Below are positions 7,000 through 14,404 of a stretch of DNA of 39,699 nucleotides, piece by piece. The notes under the pieces are model-generated. The model made no database searches. It had not been told where the DNA came from and saw nothing but the letters and a program-made list of their open reading frames with translations. Both the position numbers and the translations under genes were made by a program. The stretch covers positions 1-39,699 of IMG/VR virus record IMGVR_UViG_3300032360_000023. The stretch is one strand, 5' to 3'. This DNA comes from a virus. The stretch's first letter is position 1, and each line of letters opens with the position of its first letter.

Positions 7000-7845
7000 A
7001 TGGCTACACATTACGGACCGTATAGTGCTGATCGAGAAGTTGAATATGTCAAAACTAACTTAGTAGCATCATACGATTTTAAAGATGGCGCAGGAAGCTA
7101 TCCAGGAAGTGGAACAACTATAACTGATTTAGCAGGTGATTTTGATATGACAATGGTTAGCGGTCCAACGTACGATTCAAATACCAACGGAGGTATTATG
7201 ATATTTGATGGATCAAACGACTATGCGTACTATGATGAATCAGGAACAACCGATCTAGATATAACAGGTGCAATGTCAAATGAAGTTTGGGTAAAGTCTG
7301 AAAATCCAACTACAAATGATGCTATATTCATGAAGGGTAAGCTTCATACTAGTGGTACAGATTCTTCTATTGCAACATTTGCTTGGACGATAGCAGGTGG
7401 CCACAGTTCCAATACTACAAGCGGCTTTTCTTATAGACACACATGGGCACAATCTCCATCAACTAATAGTGAGTATCGACTTATTAATCTCCTATACGGT
7501 ACTGATCCGGGTGGGACTATTTGGCATGGGTCGTATGCACACACATTAACAGATTGGGCACTCTTGACTGCAACATTTGATGGTACTAATGGTACTAATA
7601 ATCATAAGGTCTACTACAACGGAGTATTAGCACATCAGGGTACAAATAATATTGATAACTATCAACATAATGGGACATTAAAAACAAATAATAAAGACCT
7701 AACCTTTGCATGGTCAGATGGTAGAAGCGCTGGACAATATATGGGTGACAATTCAATTGGCGCAGCAAGAATCTATGACAAAGAATTAACAGCTGCAGAA
7801 GTACTTCAAAACTTCAATGCAGATAAAGATAGGTTTGGCTTATAA
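7000..7845 (+). CDS. LamG-domain virion protein 3
   Basis: This 281-residue protein has the leader MATHYGPYSADREV and a full LamG domain: LVASYDFKDGAGSYPG, MIFDGSNDYAYYD, TATFDGTNG, VYYNGVLAHQG and GAARIYDKELTAAEVLQNF. It is a paralogue of the protein at 5344, with which it shares both ends of the domain, and it shares the leader with the 6066 protein. A short gap of 58 bases separates it from the gene before. Confidence 0.8.
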   Translation: MATHYGPYSADREVEYVKTNLVASYDFKDGAGSYPGSGTTITDLAGDFDMTMVSGPTYDSNTNGGIMIFDGSNDYAYYDESGTTDLDITGAMSNEVWVKSENPTTNDAIFMKGKLHTSGTDSSIATFAWTIAGGHSSNTTSGFSYRHTWAQSPSTNSEYRLINLLYGTDPGGTIWHGSYAHTLTDWALLTATFDGTNGTNNHKVYYNGVLAHQGTNNIDNYQHNGTLKTNNKDLTFAWSDGRSAGQYMGDNSIGAARIYDKELTAAEVLQNFNADKDRFGL

Positions 7846-8009
7846 TGGCACGAGATATATTCGGCAACAGAAGAATAACTAAAGAAGACCTGTATACAAA
7901 GAAGACATTTACATCAGCAGATTCTAGATGGGAGTATTACAAAATGGTCTCGTATATTGTAATAGGCTATTTATACTTCCACTTTATAATAATGGGATGG
8001 TCATATTAA
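7845..8009 (+). CDS. Small membrane protein
   Basis: This 54-residue protein starts in a TAATGG overlap. A basic N-terminal half (residues 1-30) precedes one membrane helix (MVSYIVIGYLYFHFIIMGW). It lies between the LamG genes and the selenoprotein redoxin. Function unknown. Confidence 0.6.
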   Translation: MARDIFGNRRITKEDLYTKKTFTSADSRWEYYKMVSYIVIGYLYFHFIIMGWSY

Positions 8010-8021
8010 AAGGAAAATCAA

Positions 8022-9008
8022 ATGAAGAAATATATTATACCAGAGAACTGGATTCACGGCATGTCATTAGAAAGGAAAGGATTATTGAAGTCACAAATAA
8101 AGAGTAGTAAATCTTATTTGCCTAAGTGGTGGTCTATTGTAGTTTGGACAATTATAGCATTAGCTTTATCACATAGTTCAGTGTTGGGACAAACCTATAC
8201 AGTAGGAGATACTGTAGATAACTTTGGTTCAGAGATATGTGTAAACGGCGAAGATGATTGGAGCTATCACGTAAATGGCACAGGCAAAGTTGTATGGTTA
8301 AACCTATTTACATCTTGGTGACCATCCTGTCAAACGGAGGCTCCGATTTCAGAAAACATTTGGCAAGTATATCAAGAACTACCAGTAGTAGTAATAGCTG
8401 CAGGAAGTGATTGGTCAACGTACACATGTGAAGGATGGGCAGATGCATTTGGAATAACATACCCAATATTAGATGATGATAACAATACTATCTATCCTTT
8501 GTTTGGAACTGGATACATACCGCATAATATTATTATAAGCTCACAGGGAGTAGTCTTATACTCACAGTCTGGATTTAATCAAACTGCTATTATAGCAGTT
8601 ATTACTGAAGCACTAGAAACTGTAGATGAAGATAACGATGGGATCATTAACACTGAAGATAATTGTCCAGAAGACTATAATCCAGATCAAGAAGATGTAG
8701 ATGGTGATGGCATAGGTGATGCTTGCGATCTGTGTAATAATCTAGCATGGATTACAGGTGATCTAGACACTGATATGTCATTAGACATTGATGATGTTTT
8801 ACTTCTTGTAGATATTCTAATATTCGGTGATGGCCCCCAATGTCAGTTAGAAGCAGCAGATATGAATTTCGATAATCTAGTAAATGTATTAGATGTGATA
8901 GTAATAGTCCAGTACGTACTGTATGGCACAGAAGCAGAAGCGATACAGTGGTTGGAAGAGAATACGAAGTACCCTAATTATATTTCTATGAGGAGCATAG
9001 AACTGTGA
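8022..9008 (+). CDS. Secreted TlpA-like redoxin selenoprotein (UxxC) with TSP3 and dockerin-like repeats
   Basis: The frame is 329 codons, with one in-frame TGA at codon 100 (8319-8321) and no other stop before 9006. Around it the protein reads VVWLNLFTSW-U-PSC, matching TlpA/AhpC-TSA redoxins (W-C-x-x-C). U100 therefore replaces the attacking Cys, and C103 is the resolving one. Both sides of the TGA encode one continuous domain (60-200: VGDTVDNF, VVVIAAGSDW, FGITYPILDD, YIPHNIIIS). Residues 36-57 are a signal or anchor helix ending SVLGQ. Residues 202-238 are a calcium-binding thrombospondin type-3 repeat, and 246-302 are two dockerin-like helices (NVLDVIVIVQYVL). It would act outside the cytoplasm on disulfides or peroxides. 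It is coupled to the Fe-S carrier gene by a GTGA overlap. Confidence 0.85.
8319..8352 (+). promoter_or_regulatory. Bacterial SECIS-like element of the redoxin gene
   Basis: After the UGA (8319-8321) a hairpin forms: CTG, AAA and CGG (8327-8337) pair with CCG, TTT and CAG (8343-8352), with a UC bulge and one bulged A. The apical loop is AGGCU (8338-8342). The distance from UGA to the loop is 16 bases, and G is the second loop base. Both fit the published bacterial SECIS rules (loop 3-14 bases, G among the first two, 16-37 bases after UGA). Confidence 0.7.
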
Positions 9009-9325
9009 TAACAATAACAGAACAAGCAAGTAATCATTTGGCAAGTGTAGCAAAGGATATGTCTAACGTAGAGTTTTCAGTAGAAGGCGGTGGATGTAGT
9101 GGTATGAATTATGAGTTAAAGTTTACAGATAGAGAACCAAACGGAACAGATCAAGTAATATACTTTGCTAATGGTGCTATGAAGTTGATTGTGCCATTTT
9201 CTTCTTATGTATATTTAACAGGCACAGAGATAGATTTTTCTGAAGACTTACTTAATGGAGGATTTAAGTTTGGCAATCCACAGGCAAACAGAACGTGTGG
9301 TTGTGGAACTTCTTTTTCTGTGTGA
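9005..9325 (+). CDS. A-type Fe-S carrier (HesB/IscA/ErpA family)
   Basis: This 106-residue protein starts at a GTG that overlaps the redoxin stop. It has the three cysteines of the family: C31 in GGCSGMNYEL, and C98 and C100 in the CGCGTSF ending. Length and motif are those of a complete A-type carrier, which accepts a cluster from a scaffold and delivers it to apo-enzymes. Fe-S carriers of this type are known in marine phages. Its position directly after a selenium redoxin suggests a joint role in redox or metal-cofactor upkeep during infection. No scaffold or desulfurase gene is present. Confidence 0.88.
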   Translation: MITITEQASNHLASVAKDMSNVEFSVEGGGCSGMNYELKFTDREPNGTDQVIYFANGAMKLIVPFSSYVYLTGTEIDFSEDLLNGGFKFGNPQANRTCGCGTSFSV

Positions 9326-9480
9326 AACAAGAACATTTAGTTAAACTACAAGACATAATAGAAACCTCCCTACAAGCACATCAACGTGCTAAGTGGGAAG
9401 ATAGGAAAGCACGTAGCATAATAGCTCGATCTATAGTCAGACGTTTTAAAAATTACTTAGAATTATATGCAAAAAAGTGA
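9322..9480 (+). CDS. Small basic helical protein
   Basis: This 52-residue frame starts at a GTG overlapping the Fe-S carrier stop (GTGTGA). It is highly basic, with a long amphipathic helix (RAKWEDRKARSIIARSIVRR). It ends just before promoter P2, so it closes the 8022-9480 operon. An upstream start at 9295 would overlap the carrier by more and has no ribosome-binding site. Function unknown. Confidence 0.5.
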   Translation: MKQEHLVKLQDIIETSLQAHQRAKWEDRKARSIIARSIVRRFKNYLELYAKK

Positions 9481-9497
9481 AAATAAGTGAAAATAGT

Positions 9498-9534
9498 CCT
9501 TTACTTTGTCGCGAAAAAGGCTTATATTCTAATA
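9498..9534 (+). promoter_or_regulatory. Phage promoter motif, copy P2
   Basis: CCTTT (9498-9502), 19 bases, TTATATTCTAATA (9522-9534). The match to P1 covers the flanks too: AAAATAGT before, AACAAATACAAA and GAGGTTACAA after. It would drive the group starting at 9563. Confidence 0.6.
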
Positions 9535-9562
9535 ACAAATACAAATGAGGTTACAACAATAA

Positions 9563-9658
9563 ATGATTACTTACTTACTTTACACACTAACAATTATGGC
9601 TTATCTTTGGATAGGCATAAAAGATCCTGCGGGATTAATGCCCAAGGGGGCTAAATAA
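9563..9658 (+). CDS. Very small hydrophobic protein
   Basis: This 31-residue frame is the first gene after promoter P2, with GAGG upstream. Residues 3-18 (YLLYTLTIMAYLWIGI) form one membrane helix. It overlaps the next ATG by one base (TAATG). It could be a leader peptide that couples translation, or a membrane microprotein. Confidence 0.45.
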   Translation: MITYLLYTLTIMAYLWIGIKDPAGLMPKGAK

Positions 9659-9897
9659 TGGCCAAGAAAATAAAAGTTAAAAGTGCTGCTATGCAGGCAT
9701 TACTCGATATGCAGAATGATGGAACAACAGTTAAGATTACTGTTGGTGAGGACACTAAAAAATCCAACTGGGTAAACACAGCCCCGGATGACAATTATCT
9801 CGCATACTTAGTAGGGGATATCGATAATACTACAAACGGTTTAGATGAGGTTTCTGATTACGATGATATTGAAGTAGGGGATATGTTTTTAGATTAG
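9658..9897 (+). CDS. Hypothetical acidic protein
   Basis: This 79-residue protein has GGGGG upstream of its ATG. A basic N-terminus (MAKKIKVKSAAMQALLDMQ) is followed by an Asp-rich C-terminal half. No recognised domain. The acidic tail and small size recall phage mimic or inhibitor proteins, but that is only a loose resemblance. Confidence 0.55.
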   Translation: MAKKIKVKSAAMQALLDMQNDGTTVKITVGEDTKKSNWVNTAPDDNYLAYLVGDIDNTTNGLDEVSDYDDIEVGDMFLD

Positions 9898-9899
9898 TT

Positions 9900-10229
9900 A
9901 TGAAAGAAGTAATTTTATCACACGATTATGTTGTTGGAGAAAGCTATCCTGATAAGGATGGGAGAGAAAGAATTAGAAGCGTCAAGCTCGGAGACTTAAT
10001 TAGAAATTGTGGTTTCATAGACGATGTAGAATGGCGCGTAAAGAATAATGAGTATCCTACTGATTTTGCTATCAGATATGAAGATGAAAATGATGAGCTA
10101 GATCTCATAGATATTTATGATGCGGTGACTGGAGAGGTTTACTGGTGGCAGAAAGATCCGAAAGATTGGACAATTATGGATGAGAAATTAGTAACAGATT
10201 TACTTATGTGGGGAGAATTATCATGGTAA
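9900..10229 (+). CDS. Hypothetical protein
   Basis: This 109-residue acidic alpha/beta protein starts two bases after the previous stop. It contains the strand pattern WRVKNNEYPTDFAIRYEDEN and a C-terminal helix that overlaps the ligase start by seven bases. No family recognised. Confidence 0.55.
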   Translation: MKEVILSHDYVVGESYPDKDGRERIRSVKLGDLIRNCGFIDDVEWRVKNNEYPTDFAIRYEDENDELDLIDIYDAVTGEVYWWQKDPKDWTIMDEKLVTDLLMWGELSW

Positions 10230-11539
10230 ACGAACATTCAGATAAACATATTTTTGAGGACATGATGGAGCTGGTGATCAATCTCCAGACATCAAATTCT
10301 ACTAACGATAAGATTGAATGTTTAGAGCCAGTTAGGAATAACCCTGAGCTTCAATCAATATTACATTACATGTACAATCCATACTACCAGTACTACCTAT
10401 CTTGGAAAAATATTAAGAAGCGATCTGATCTAGAAATTGAGTATTCTGGTGATATATGGACGCTGTTAGATATGCTTAAAGAAAGAAGTATTACAGGGCA
10501 CGATGCAATCGGTACTGTTAATGGTTATTTAGCACAGCTTCCTCTAGAATATCACTGGCTTGTAGAGCTTATATTCGAACGTAGCCTTAAGGCACGCGTT
10601 GATACTAGATTAATTAATCGCGTTATGCCTGATTTGATTCCATCATTCAATGTTGCACTTGCTTCTAAGTTTGAAGATGTTGCGCATAGAATTGATTGGA
10701 ATGATGAGTGGTTCTGGTCACGTAAGCTTGATGGTGTTCGTGTTATTGTTCGTATTGAAGATGGTGATATAAAGTTCTTCTCTAGATCAGGCAAAGAATT
10801 TCATACATTAAATAATTTAAAAATTGCGCTTAAAGAAAATATGGTCTATGACAATGTTGTCTTGGACGGTGAACTATGTATTGTTGATGAAAACGGTGAT
10901 GAAGATTTTCAATCGATCATCAAAGAGGTTCGTCGTAAAGATCACACAATTGAAAGTCCTGTATTAAAGATATTTGATATGCTAACAATTGAAGCATTTG
11001 ATAGTGGTGAAAGTACCATTACTTTCAAAGACAGATTAGCTAATATATGTGAATGGAATATTCCAAGCGTAGGAATTGTAGGACTAACAATGCAACCCGT
11101 TATTGATGAAGATCACGTGTATGCACTGTTAGAATCTGCTACTAAGAACGGTTGGGAAGGAATCATGATTCGTAAAGACGCACCGTATAAGGGTAAAAGA
11201 ACTAACGATTTGCTTAAGGTGAAGAAGATGCATGATGAGGAATACGTTGTACAGGACGTAGAGTACGGACCGTTTCGTATCATCGACCCGGGTACAGGAT
11301 TAGAAGCAACTATTGAGACAATGACTAATGTCATTATTGAGCATAAGGGAAATCCAGTATCAGTTGGCTCAGGATTTACAATAGGTCAAAGACAAAAATA
11401 CTTCATGTTTCCTGAATTAATTATAGGTAAGGAAATTACTGTACAGTACTTTGAAGAGTCACAGGATAAGACAGGCAAGTACTCTCTTAGGTTTCCTGTT
11501 TGTAAAACAGTTTATGAAGAAGGTGTTAGAGTGACTTGA
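10223..11539 (+). CDS. ATP-dependent DNA ligase
   Basis: I place the start at 10223 (438 residues) because GGGGAG lies eight bases before that ATG; 10208 has no such site. Motif I is KLDG (168-171), with K168 the adenylated lysine. Motif III is in the segment FDMLTIE, motif IV in WEGIMIRK and motif V in LLKVKK. An N-terminal helical DNA-binding domain (1-150) and a C-terminal OB fold frame the nucleotidyltransferase core. It seals nicks in phage DNA replication and repair, as T4 gp30 does. Confidence 0.9.
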   Translation: MVNEHSDKHIFEDMMELVINLQTSNSTNDKIECLEPVRNNPELQSILHYMYNPYYQYYLSWKNIKKRSDLEIEYSGDIWTLLDMLKERSITGHDAIGTVNGYLAQLPLEYHWLVELIFERSLKARVDTRLINRVMPDLIPSFNVALASKFEDVAHRIDWNDEWFWSRKLDGVRVIVRIEDGDIKFFSRSGKEFHTLNNLKIALKENMVYDNVVLDGELCIVDENGDEDFQSIIKEVRRKDHTIESPVLKIFDMLTIEAFDSGESTITFKDRLANICEWNIPSVGIVGLTMQPVIDEDHVYALLESATKNGWEGIMIRKDAPYKGKRTNDLLKVKKMHDEEYVVQDVEYGPFRIIDPGTGLEATIETMTNVIIEHKGNPVSVGSGFTIGQRQKYFMFPELIIGKEITVQYFEESQDKTGKYSLRFPVCKTVYEEGVRVT

Positions 11540-11559
11540 TAAAAATTAGAAATAAGGCG

Positions 11560-11611
11560 TTTTAACAGGATATATATATATAATATATACAATATTTAAA
11601 GGAGATCAAAG
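11560..11611 (+). promoter_or_regulatory. AT-rich promoter-like gap
   Basis: Between the ligase and the next gene lies an alternating TA run containing TATAAT, then AAAGGAGATC as ribosome-binding site for 11612. The TATAAT box fits a host-type -10 element, but no -35 box stands out. Confidence 0.3.
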
Positions 11612-11773
11612 ATGCCGAGAGCAAAGAAAAAAACAAAGATTGACAAGTCCGCAAGCATAAAACGAGCGGATCAGAGAGAAAAAATAATAGGTAATTTTAG
11701 AGGTTCAGAAGATATTTTCTGGACAAAGATAGTAAGAGGCTTTAAGAAATTTTGTGAACCAGCGTTTAAATAG
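11612..11773 (+). CDS. Small basic protein
   Basis: This 53-residue protein follows a strong AAAGGAG site. Its N-terminal 30 residues are Lys/Arg-rich (MPRAKKKTKIDKSASIKR), typical of nucleic-acid-binding phage microproteins. It has one Cys near the end. Not recognised. Confidence 0.6.
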   Translation: MPRAKKKTKIDKSASIKRADQREKIIGNFRGSEDIFWTKIVRGFKKFCEPAFK

Positions 11774-11782
11774 GAAGATATA

Positions 11783-12373
11783 ATGGTACTAGATAGTTTA
11801 TTAGTAGGTGTAATGTTATTCAGCTCATTCGCTATGAGATCACCAAACCAAAAGCCGAATCCAGATGACTATGAACTTAGCATCGGTATAAGTCACGATA
11901 ATTTTTTGATTAATCGTCAATGGGAACGTGAACTCGGTGAGCCTTATGTTGATGATTTATTTTGGGCAAAGTTAGATGGTGCAGGTGTATATTTTAAACC
12001 TGAGTATATGAACAAACAAAGTCAGGAAGTTAAGTACATGAAGATGGACTGGCGTAGATTGTGGAAGGACGCAACATTTGGTTTTACGACACGTTCTACA
12101 AATGACAATTTAAGCCTATATGAAACGTTTGCTTCTGTTGGTATAAGCAAGAAGAAAAAATACAATAATGACAGGGTAGAAGTAGAAGTATCATTTGATG
12201 GTTATTTGCCACCAGACGAGAGTGGAGAAAACTCTACATTTGAATATGAAGATAAGTTTAAAGTGACATGGATGATTACAAAAAATGTTAAGATTTACAA
12301 TATGGGCGAAGTCGCAAAGCTTAAAGGTATAGACTATTATAAAGCTAAGATAGGAGTTGAGATAAGTTTGTAG
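11783..12373 (+). CDS. Hypothetical beta-rich protein, possibly exported
   Basis: This 196-residue protein opens with a hydrophobic stretch (LDSLLVGVMLFSSFAM) that could be a signal peptide. The rest alternates polar and apolar residues in strands and ends KAKIGVEISL, which would suit a beta-barrel. There is no positive charge before the hydrophobic stretch, so export is uncertain. It overlaps the next GTG by one base. Confidence 0.5.
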   Translation: MVLDSLLVGVMLFSSFAMRSPNQKPNPDDYELSIGISHDNFLINRQWERELGEPYVDDLFWAKLDGAGVYFKPEYMNKQSQEVKYMKMDWRRLWKDATFGFTTRSTNDNLSLYETFASVGISKKKKYNNDRVEVEVSFDGYLPPDESGENSTFEYEDKFKVTWMITKNVKIYNMGEVAKLKGIDYYKAKIGVEISL

Positions 12374-12648
12374 TGAAAATTAAACGCAAACCATTAATAT
12401 ACCATCTAATAGATTTACTAAAGGCAATAACAAATTATCTATCTTATAGATTCACAGGTCATGCTATTGAATGGGATGATATCGCACAAGATATAGATGA
12501 ATCAGATAAAGATAAACCTATGAATTGGGATGATGAACAAGATTATCCGTACAATACAGAATTTGGCGATGGTCTCACTAATGAAGAGATGGAAAAAATT
12601 GATGAAGAAAATAAAAGACTTTATGATGATGAGGCATTAGGTATATGA
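12373..12648 (+). CDS. Hypothetical acidic protein
   Basis: This 91-residue protein starts at GTG in a TAGTG overlap. A basic, aromatic first third (KIKRKPLIYHLIDLLK) is followed by a very acidic tail. It has ATGA coupling to the membrane protein after it, so the two may work together. Confidence 0.55.
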   Translation: MKIKRKPLIYHLIDLLKAITNYLSYRFTGHAIEWDDIAQDIDESDKDKPMNWDDEQDYPYNTEFGDGLTNEEMEKIDEENKRLYDDEALGI

Positions 12649-13001
12649 GTTTATTAGTACAAATGTTTTTATTATTACTTGTGGGAAATATCATAGCATG
12701 GTTTCAGATTCAAGGCCAGTTTATGACTGGTCAGTGGCAGGAGTGGTTATCAAAAGATTGGGTAGTTATTATATTGGGAATTCCAATTGGCTGGATGTTA
12801 TGGAAATCAGCACACTTATCATTTGAGCATTTTGGTGCCGTATGGAATATTAGGATGATTGGTTTTGGATTAGGCACTATGATTTTTGGAGTGATGACGT
12901 GGGCTATATTAGACGAACTCCCAGGATGGCATACAAGCATATCTCTCGTATTAGCTGCTGCAATTATCATGTTACAATTTTCAAATCTTACTTATAAGTA
13001 A
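12645..13001 (+). CDS. Four-helix membrane protein
   Basis: This 118-residue protein has membrane segments near 3-20, 39-53, 71-89 and 96-113. The short polar links include WKSAHLSFEHFGAVWNIR. The size and Trp-rich helices resemble small holin-like or transport-like proteins of marine phages, but no signature allows a call. It is coupled by ATGA to the previous gene. Confidence 0.65.
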   Translation: MSLLVQMFLLLLVGNIIAWFQIQGQFMTGQWQEWLSKDWVVIILGIPIGWMLWKSAHLSFEHFGAVWNIRMIGFGLGTMIFGVMTWAILDELPGWHTSISLVLAAAIIMLQFSNLTYK

Positions 13002-13012
13002 AGGAATAATAG

Positions 13013-13297
13013 ATGAAGCACGAACAGTTATCAGGTTATGCAAAGTTTATTTTATTAGCTGAACAAGCTAGAGGTATATCAGGAAATTTATCTACATATT
13101 TGGCATACAAAGAAGTTCTAAAAATTTTAGAAGAATGTAGTAAGAGTGATACACCATCAGTTCATTGGAAGAATGAACTAATAGAAAAACCAATAACAAG
13201 AATGGAAGCAGTTAGTATTTTAGATAAATTAAAGAATAATAGATGGGATCAGTCCATTAAAAAAATTGCTCATGTCTTTAAAATAGAATTTAGATAG
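13013..13297 (+). CDS. Hypothetical helical protein
   Basis: This 94-residue protein follows AAAGGAATAATAG. It is mainly helical, basic towards the C-terminus (NNRWDQSIKKIAHVFKIEFR), with one Cys. It is the last gene before the hsp20 control region. No family recognised. Confidence 0.55.
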   Translation: MKHEQLSGYAKFILLAEQARGISGNLSTYLAYKEVLKILEECSKSDTPSVHWKNELIEKPITRMEAVSILDKLKNNRWDQSIKKIAHVFKIEFR

Positions 13298-13299
13298 TA

Positions 13300-13334
13300 T
13301 GTCATATTGTCATAAAGCTGTGTCATTTTGTCAT
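13300..13334 (+). promoter_or_regulatory. TGTCAT-W-TTGTCAT direct repeats, copies B and C, before hsp20
   Basis: TGTCATATTGTCAT (13300-13313) and TGTCATTTTGTCAT (13321-13334) stand 21 bases apart, two helical turns, so a protein could bind both on one face. A third copy is at 741-754. They lie 100-140 bases before hsp20, just ahead of a sigma-54-like site. This suits an activator or repressor site. Confidence 0.5.
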
Positions 13335-13344
13335 TAAAAGAGCT

Positions 13345-13361
13345 TTGGCACGGTTTTTTCA
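13345..13361 (+). promoter_or_regulatory. Sigma-54-like promoter site before hsp20
   Basis: TTGGCACGGTTTTTTCA matches the consensus YTGGCACGRNNNTTGCW at every fixed place except one (T for G in the -12 GC). Spacing between the -24 and -12 parts is correct. The mismatch is at an important base, so activity is uncertain. A TATAGT box 4 bases later offers a normal -10 as an alternative. Confidence 0.35.
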
Positions 13362-13437
13362 GTATAGTACTAGAGTACGCCATATTGGATGGGTACTCAT
13401 AAGTTAGTTCATAGAATAACAATAAAGGAGAAATAAA

Positions 13438-13920
13438 ATGAGCTTAGTAGTCAGAAAACAAGGTTTTCCAACAATATCAAGAGAAAACTTCTTAACCCCA
13501 TTCGATCACCTATTTGATAGGTTATTTGAAAACAACTTCCCAGATTTTATGAGCGAAGTTGGTGTAAAACCTTTTGAAGGTTCTGCATATCCGAAGGTCA
13601 ACGTATACGAACATGATGATGCAGTTGGTGTAGTTGCCGAAATTCCAGGCATTGCAAAGGAAGATCTTACAGTTGATGTAGAGGATGGTGTGTTAACAAT
13701 CAAGGGTACGAAACATGGTGCCATAGGAAGAGCTATGGAGGAAAATGCGATTGTAATTCGTAAGGAACTCAAGCATTCAGCTTTCGAACGCAGGTTTACA
13801 TTAGGTGAATCTTTAGATGGTGATAATATCAAAGCCAAGTTTAAGGATGGTATTTTGTCTATTGATATTCCAAAGATAGAACCTGAAAAACCAAAACGTA
13901 ACTTTGTGAAAATATCATAA
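13438..13920 (+). CDS. hsp20: Small heat-shock protein Hsp20
   Basis: This 160-residue protein has an alpha-crystallin domain at about 50-150: NVYEHDDAVGVVAEIPG, the segment EDLTVDVEDGVLTIKG, and the closing FKDGILSIDIPK with the conserved G-x-L. ATP-independent holdase chaperones of this kind are frequent in marine T4-like phages, where they may help fold virion proteins. AAAGGAG precedes the ATG. It stands alone with its own 140-base control region, unlike the packed genes around it. Confidence 0.92.
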   Translation: MSLVVRKQGFPTISRENFLTPFDHLFDRLFENNFPDFMSEVGVKPFEGSAYPKVNVYEHDDAVGVVAEIPGIAKEDLTVDVEDGVLTIKGTKHGAIGRAMEENAIVIRKELKHSAFERRFTLGESLDGDNIKAKFKDGILSIDIPKIEPEKPKRNFVKIS

Positions 13921-13940
13921 TAAAGGTTACAGAATAAATG

Positions 13941-14019
13941 AAATAGGGCTCGGAGCTAAGGCTCAACCGATTTTTAGTCTCCACTATATAACGACTTAAA
14001 AACGAAAGAGCCCTATTTT
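13941..14019 (+). ncRNA. Three-way-junction RNA between hsp20 and 14043
   Basis: AAATAGGGCTC (13941-13951) pairs perfectly with GAGCCCTATTT (14008-14018), 11 bp. Inside are GAGC-TAAG-GCTC (13953-13964) and a 12-position helix between CGATTTTTAGTC (13968-13979) and GACTTAAAAACG with two mismatches. The outer stem is followed by TTTTAT. This is more structure than a terminator needs. It may be a small RNA, a leader that senses something, or a protected 3' end for hsp20 mRNA. Confidence 0.5.
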
Positions 14020-14042
14020 ATAAAGTTTAATAGGGGGCAAAC

Positions 14043-14231
14043 ATGCCACTAACAAAAAAACAATGGTTGAATCAAACAGTAATGTGTGATGAGTGGGGAA
14101 GACCTCCATCATTAGCTGATGTTCCATTAACTTACATGTCACGTGATAAGGCTTTTGAAAAACAAAGTAAAAATACATCAAAAAAAGATATCGACACTTT
14201 ATATAAAAAATATTTAAGTGAAAATAATTAG
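14043..14231 (+). CDS. Small hypothetical protein
   Basis: This 62-residue protein follows AGGGGGCAAAC. It has a charged, probably partly disordered C-terminal half and one Cys. No family recognised. It overlaps the next GTG start by 14 bases. Confidence 0.55.
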   Translation: MPLTKKQWLNQTVMCDEWGRPPSLADVPLTYMSRDKAFEKQSKNTSKKDIDTLYKKYLSENN

Positions 14232-14400
14232 TGTTGGAGATGATAGGTACCTATTGAGAGGGATAATGAAAATCGCCTCAGTTGATAGAGAAGGCACAGA
14301 AGTATGGAAACAGCGATGGAATGCTGACAATGTATTAAGAAATGGCGGTGAATATTACTTTTGTAATAAGATAATTACAGCTGAATATACAGATATTTAA
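14218..14400 (+). CDS. Small hypothetical protein
   Basis: This 60-residue frame starts at GTG inside the previous gene. ATG codons are available later (14267), which would leave a much shorter protein. The sequence suggests a small beta-rich fold (GTEVWKQRWNADNVLRNGGEYYF). Function unknown. Confidence 0.45.
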   Translation: MKIISVGDDRYLLRGIMKIASVDREGTEVWKQRWNADNVLRNGGEYYFCNKIITAEYTDI

Positions 14401-14404
14401 TATT

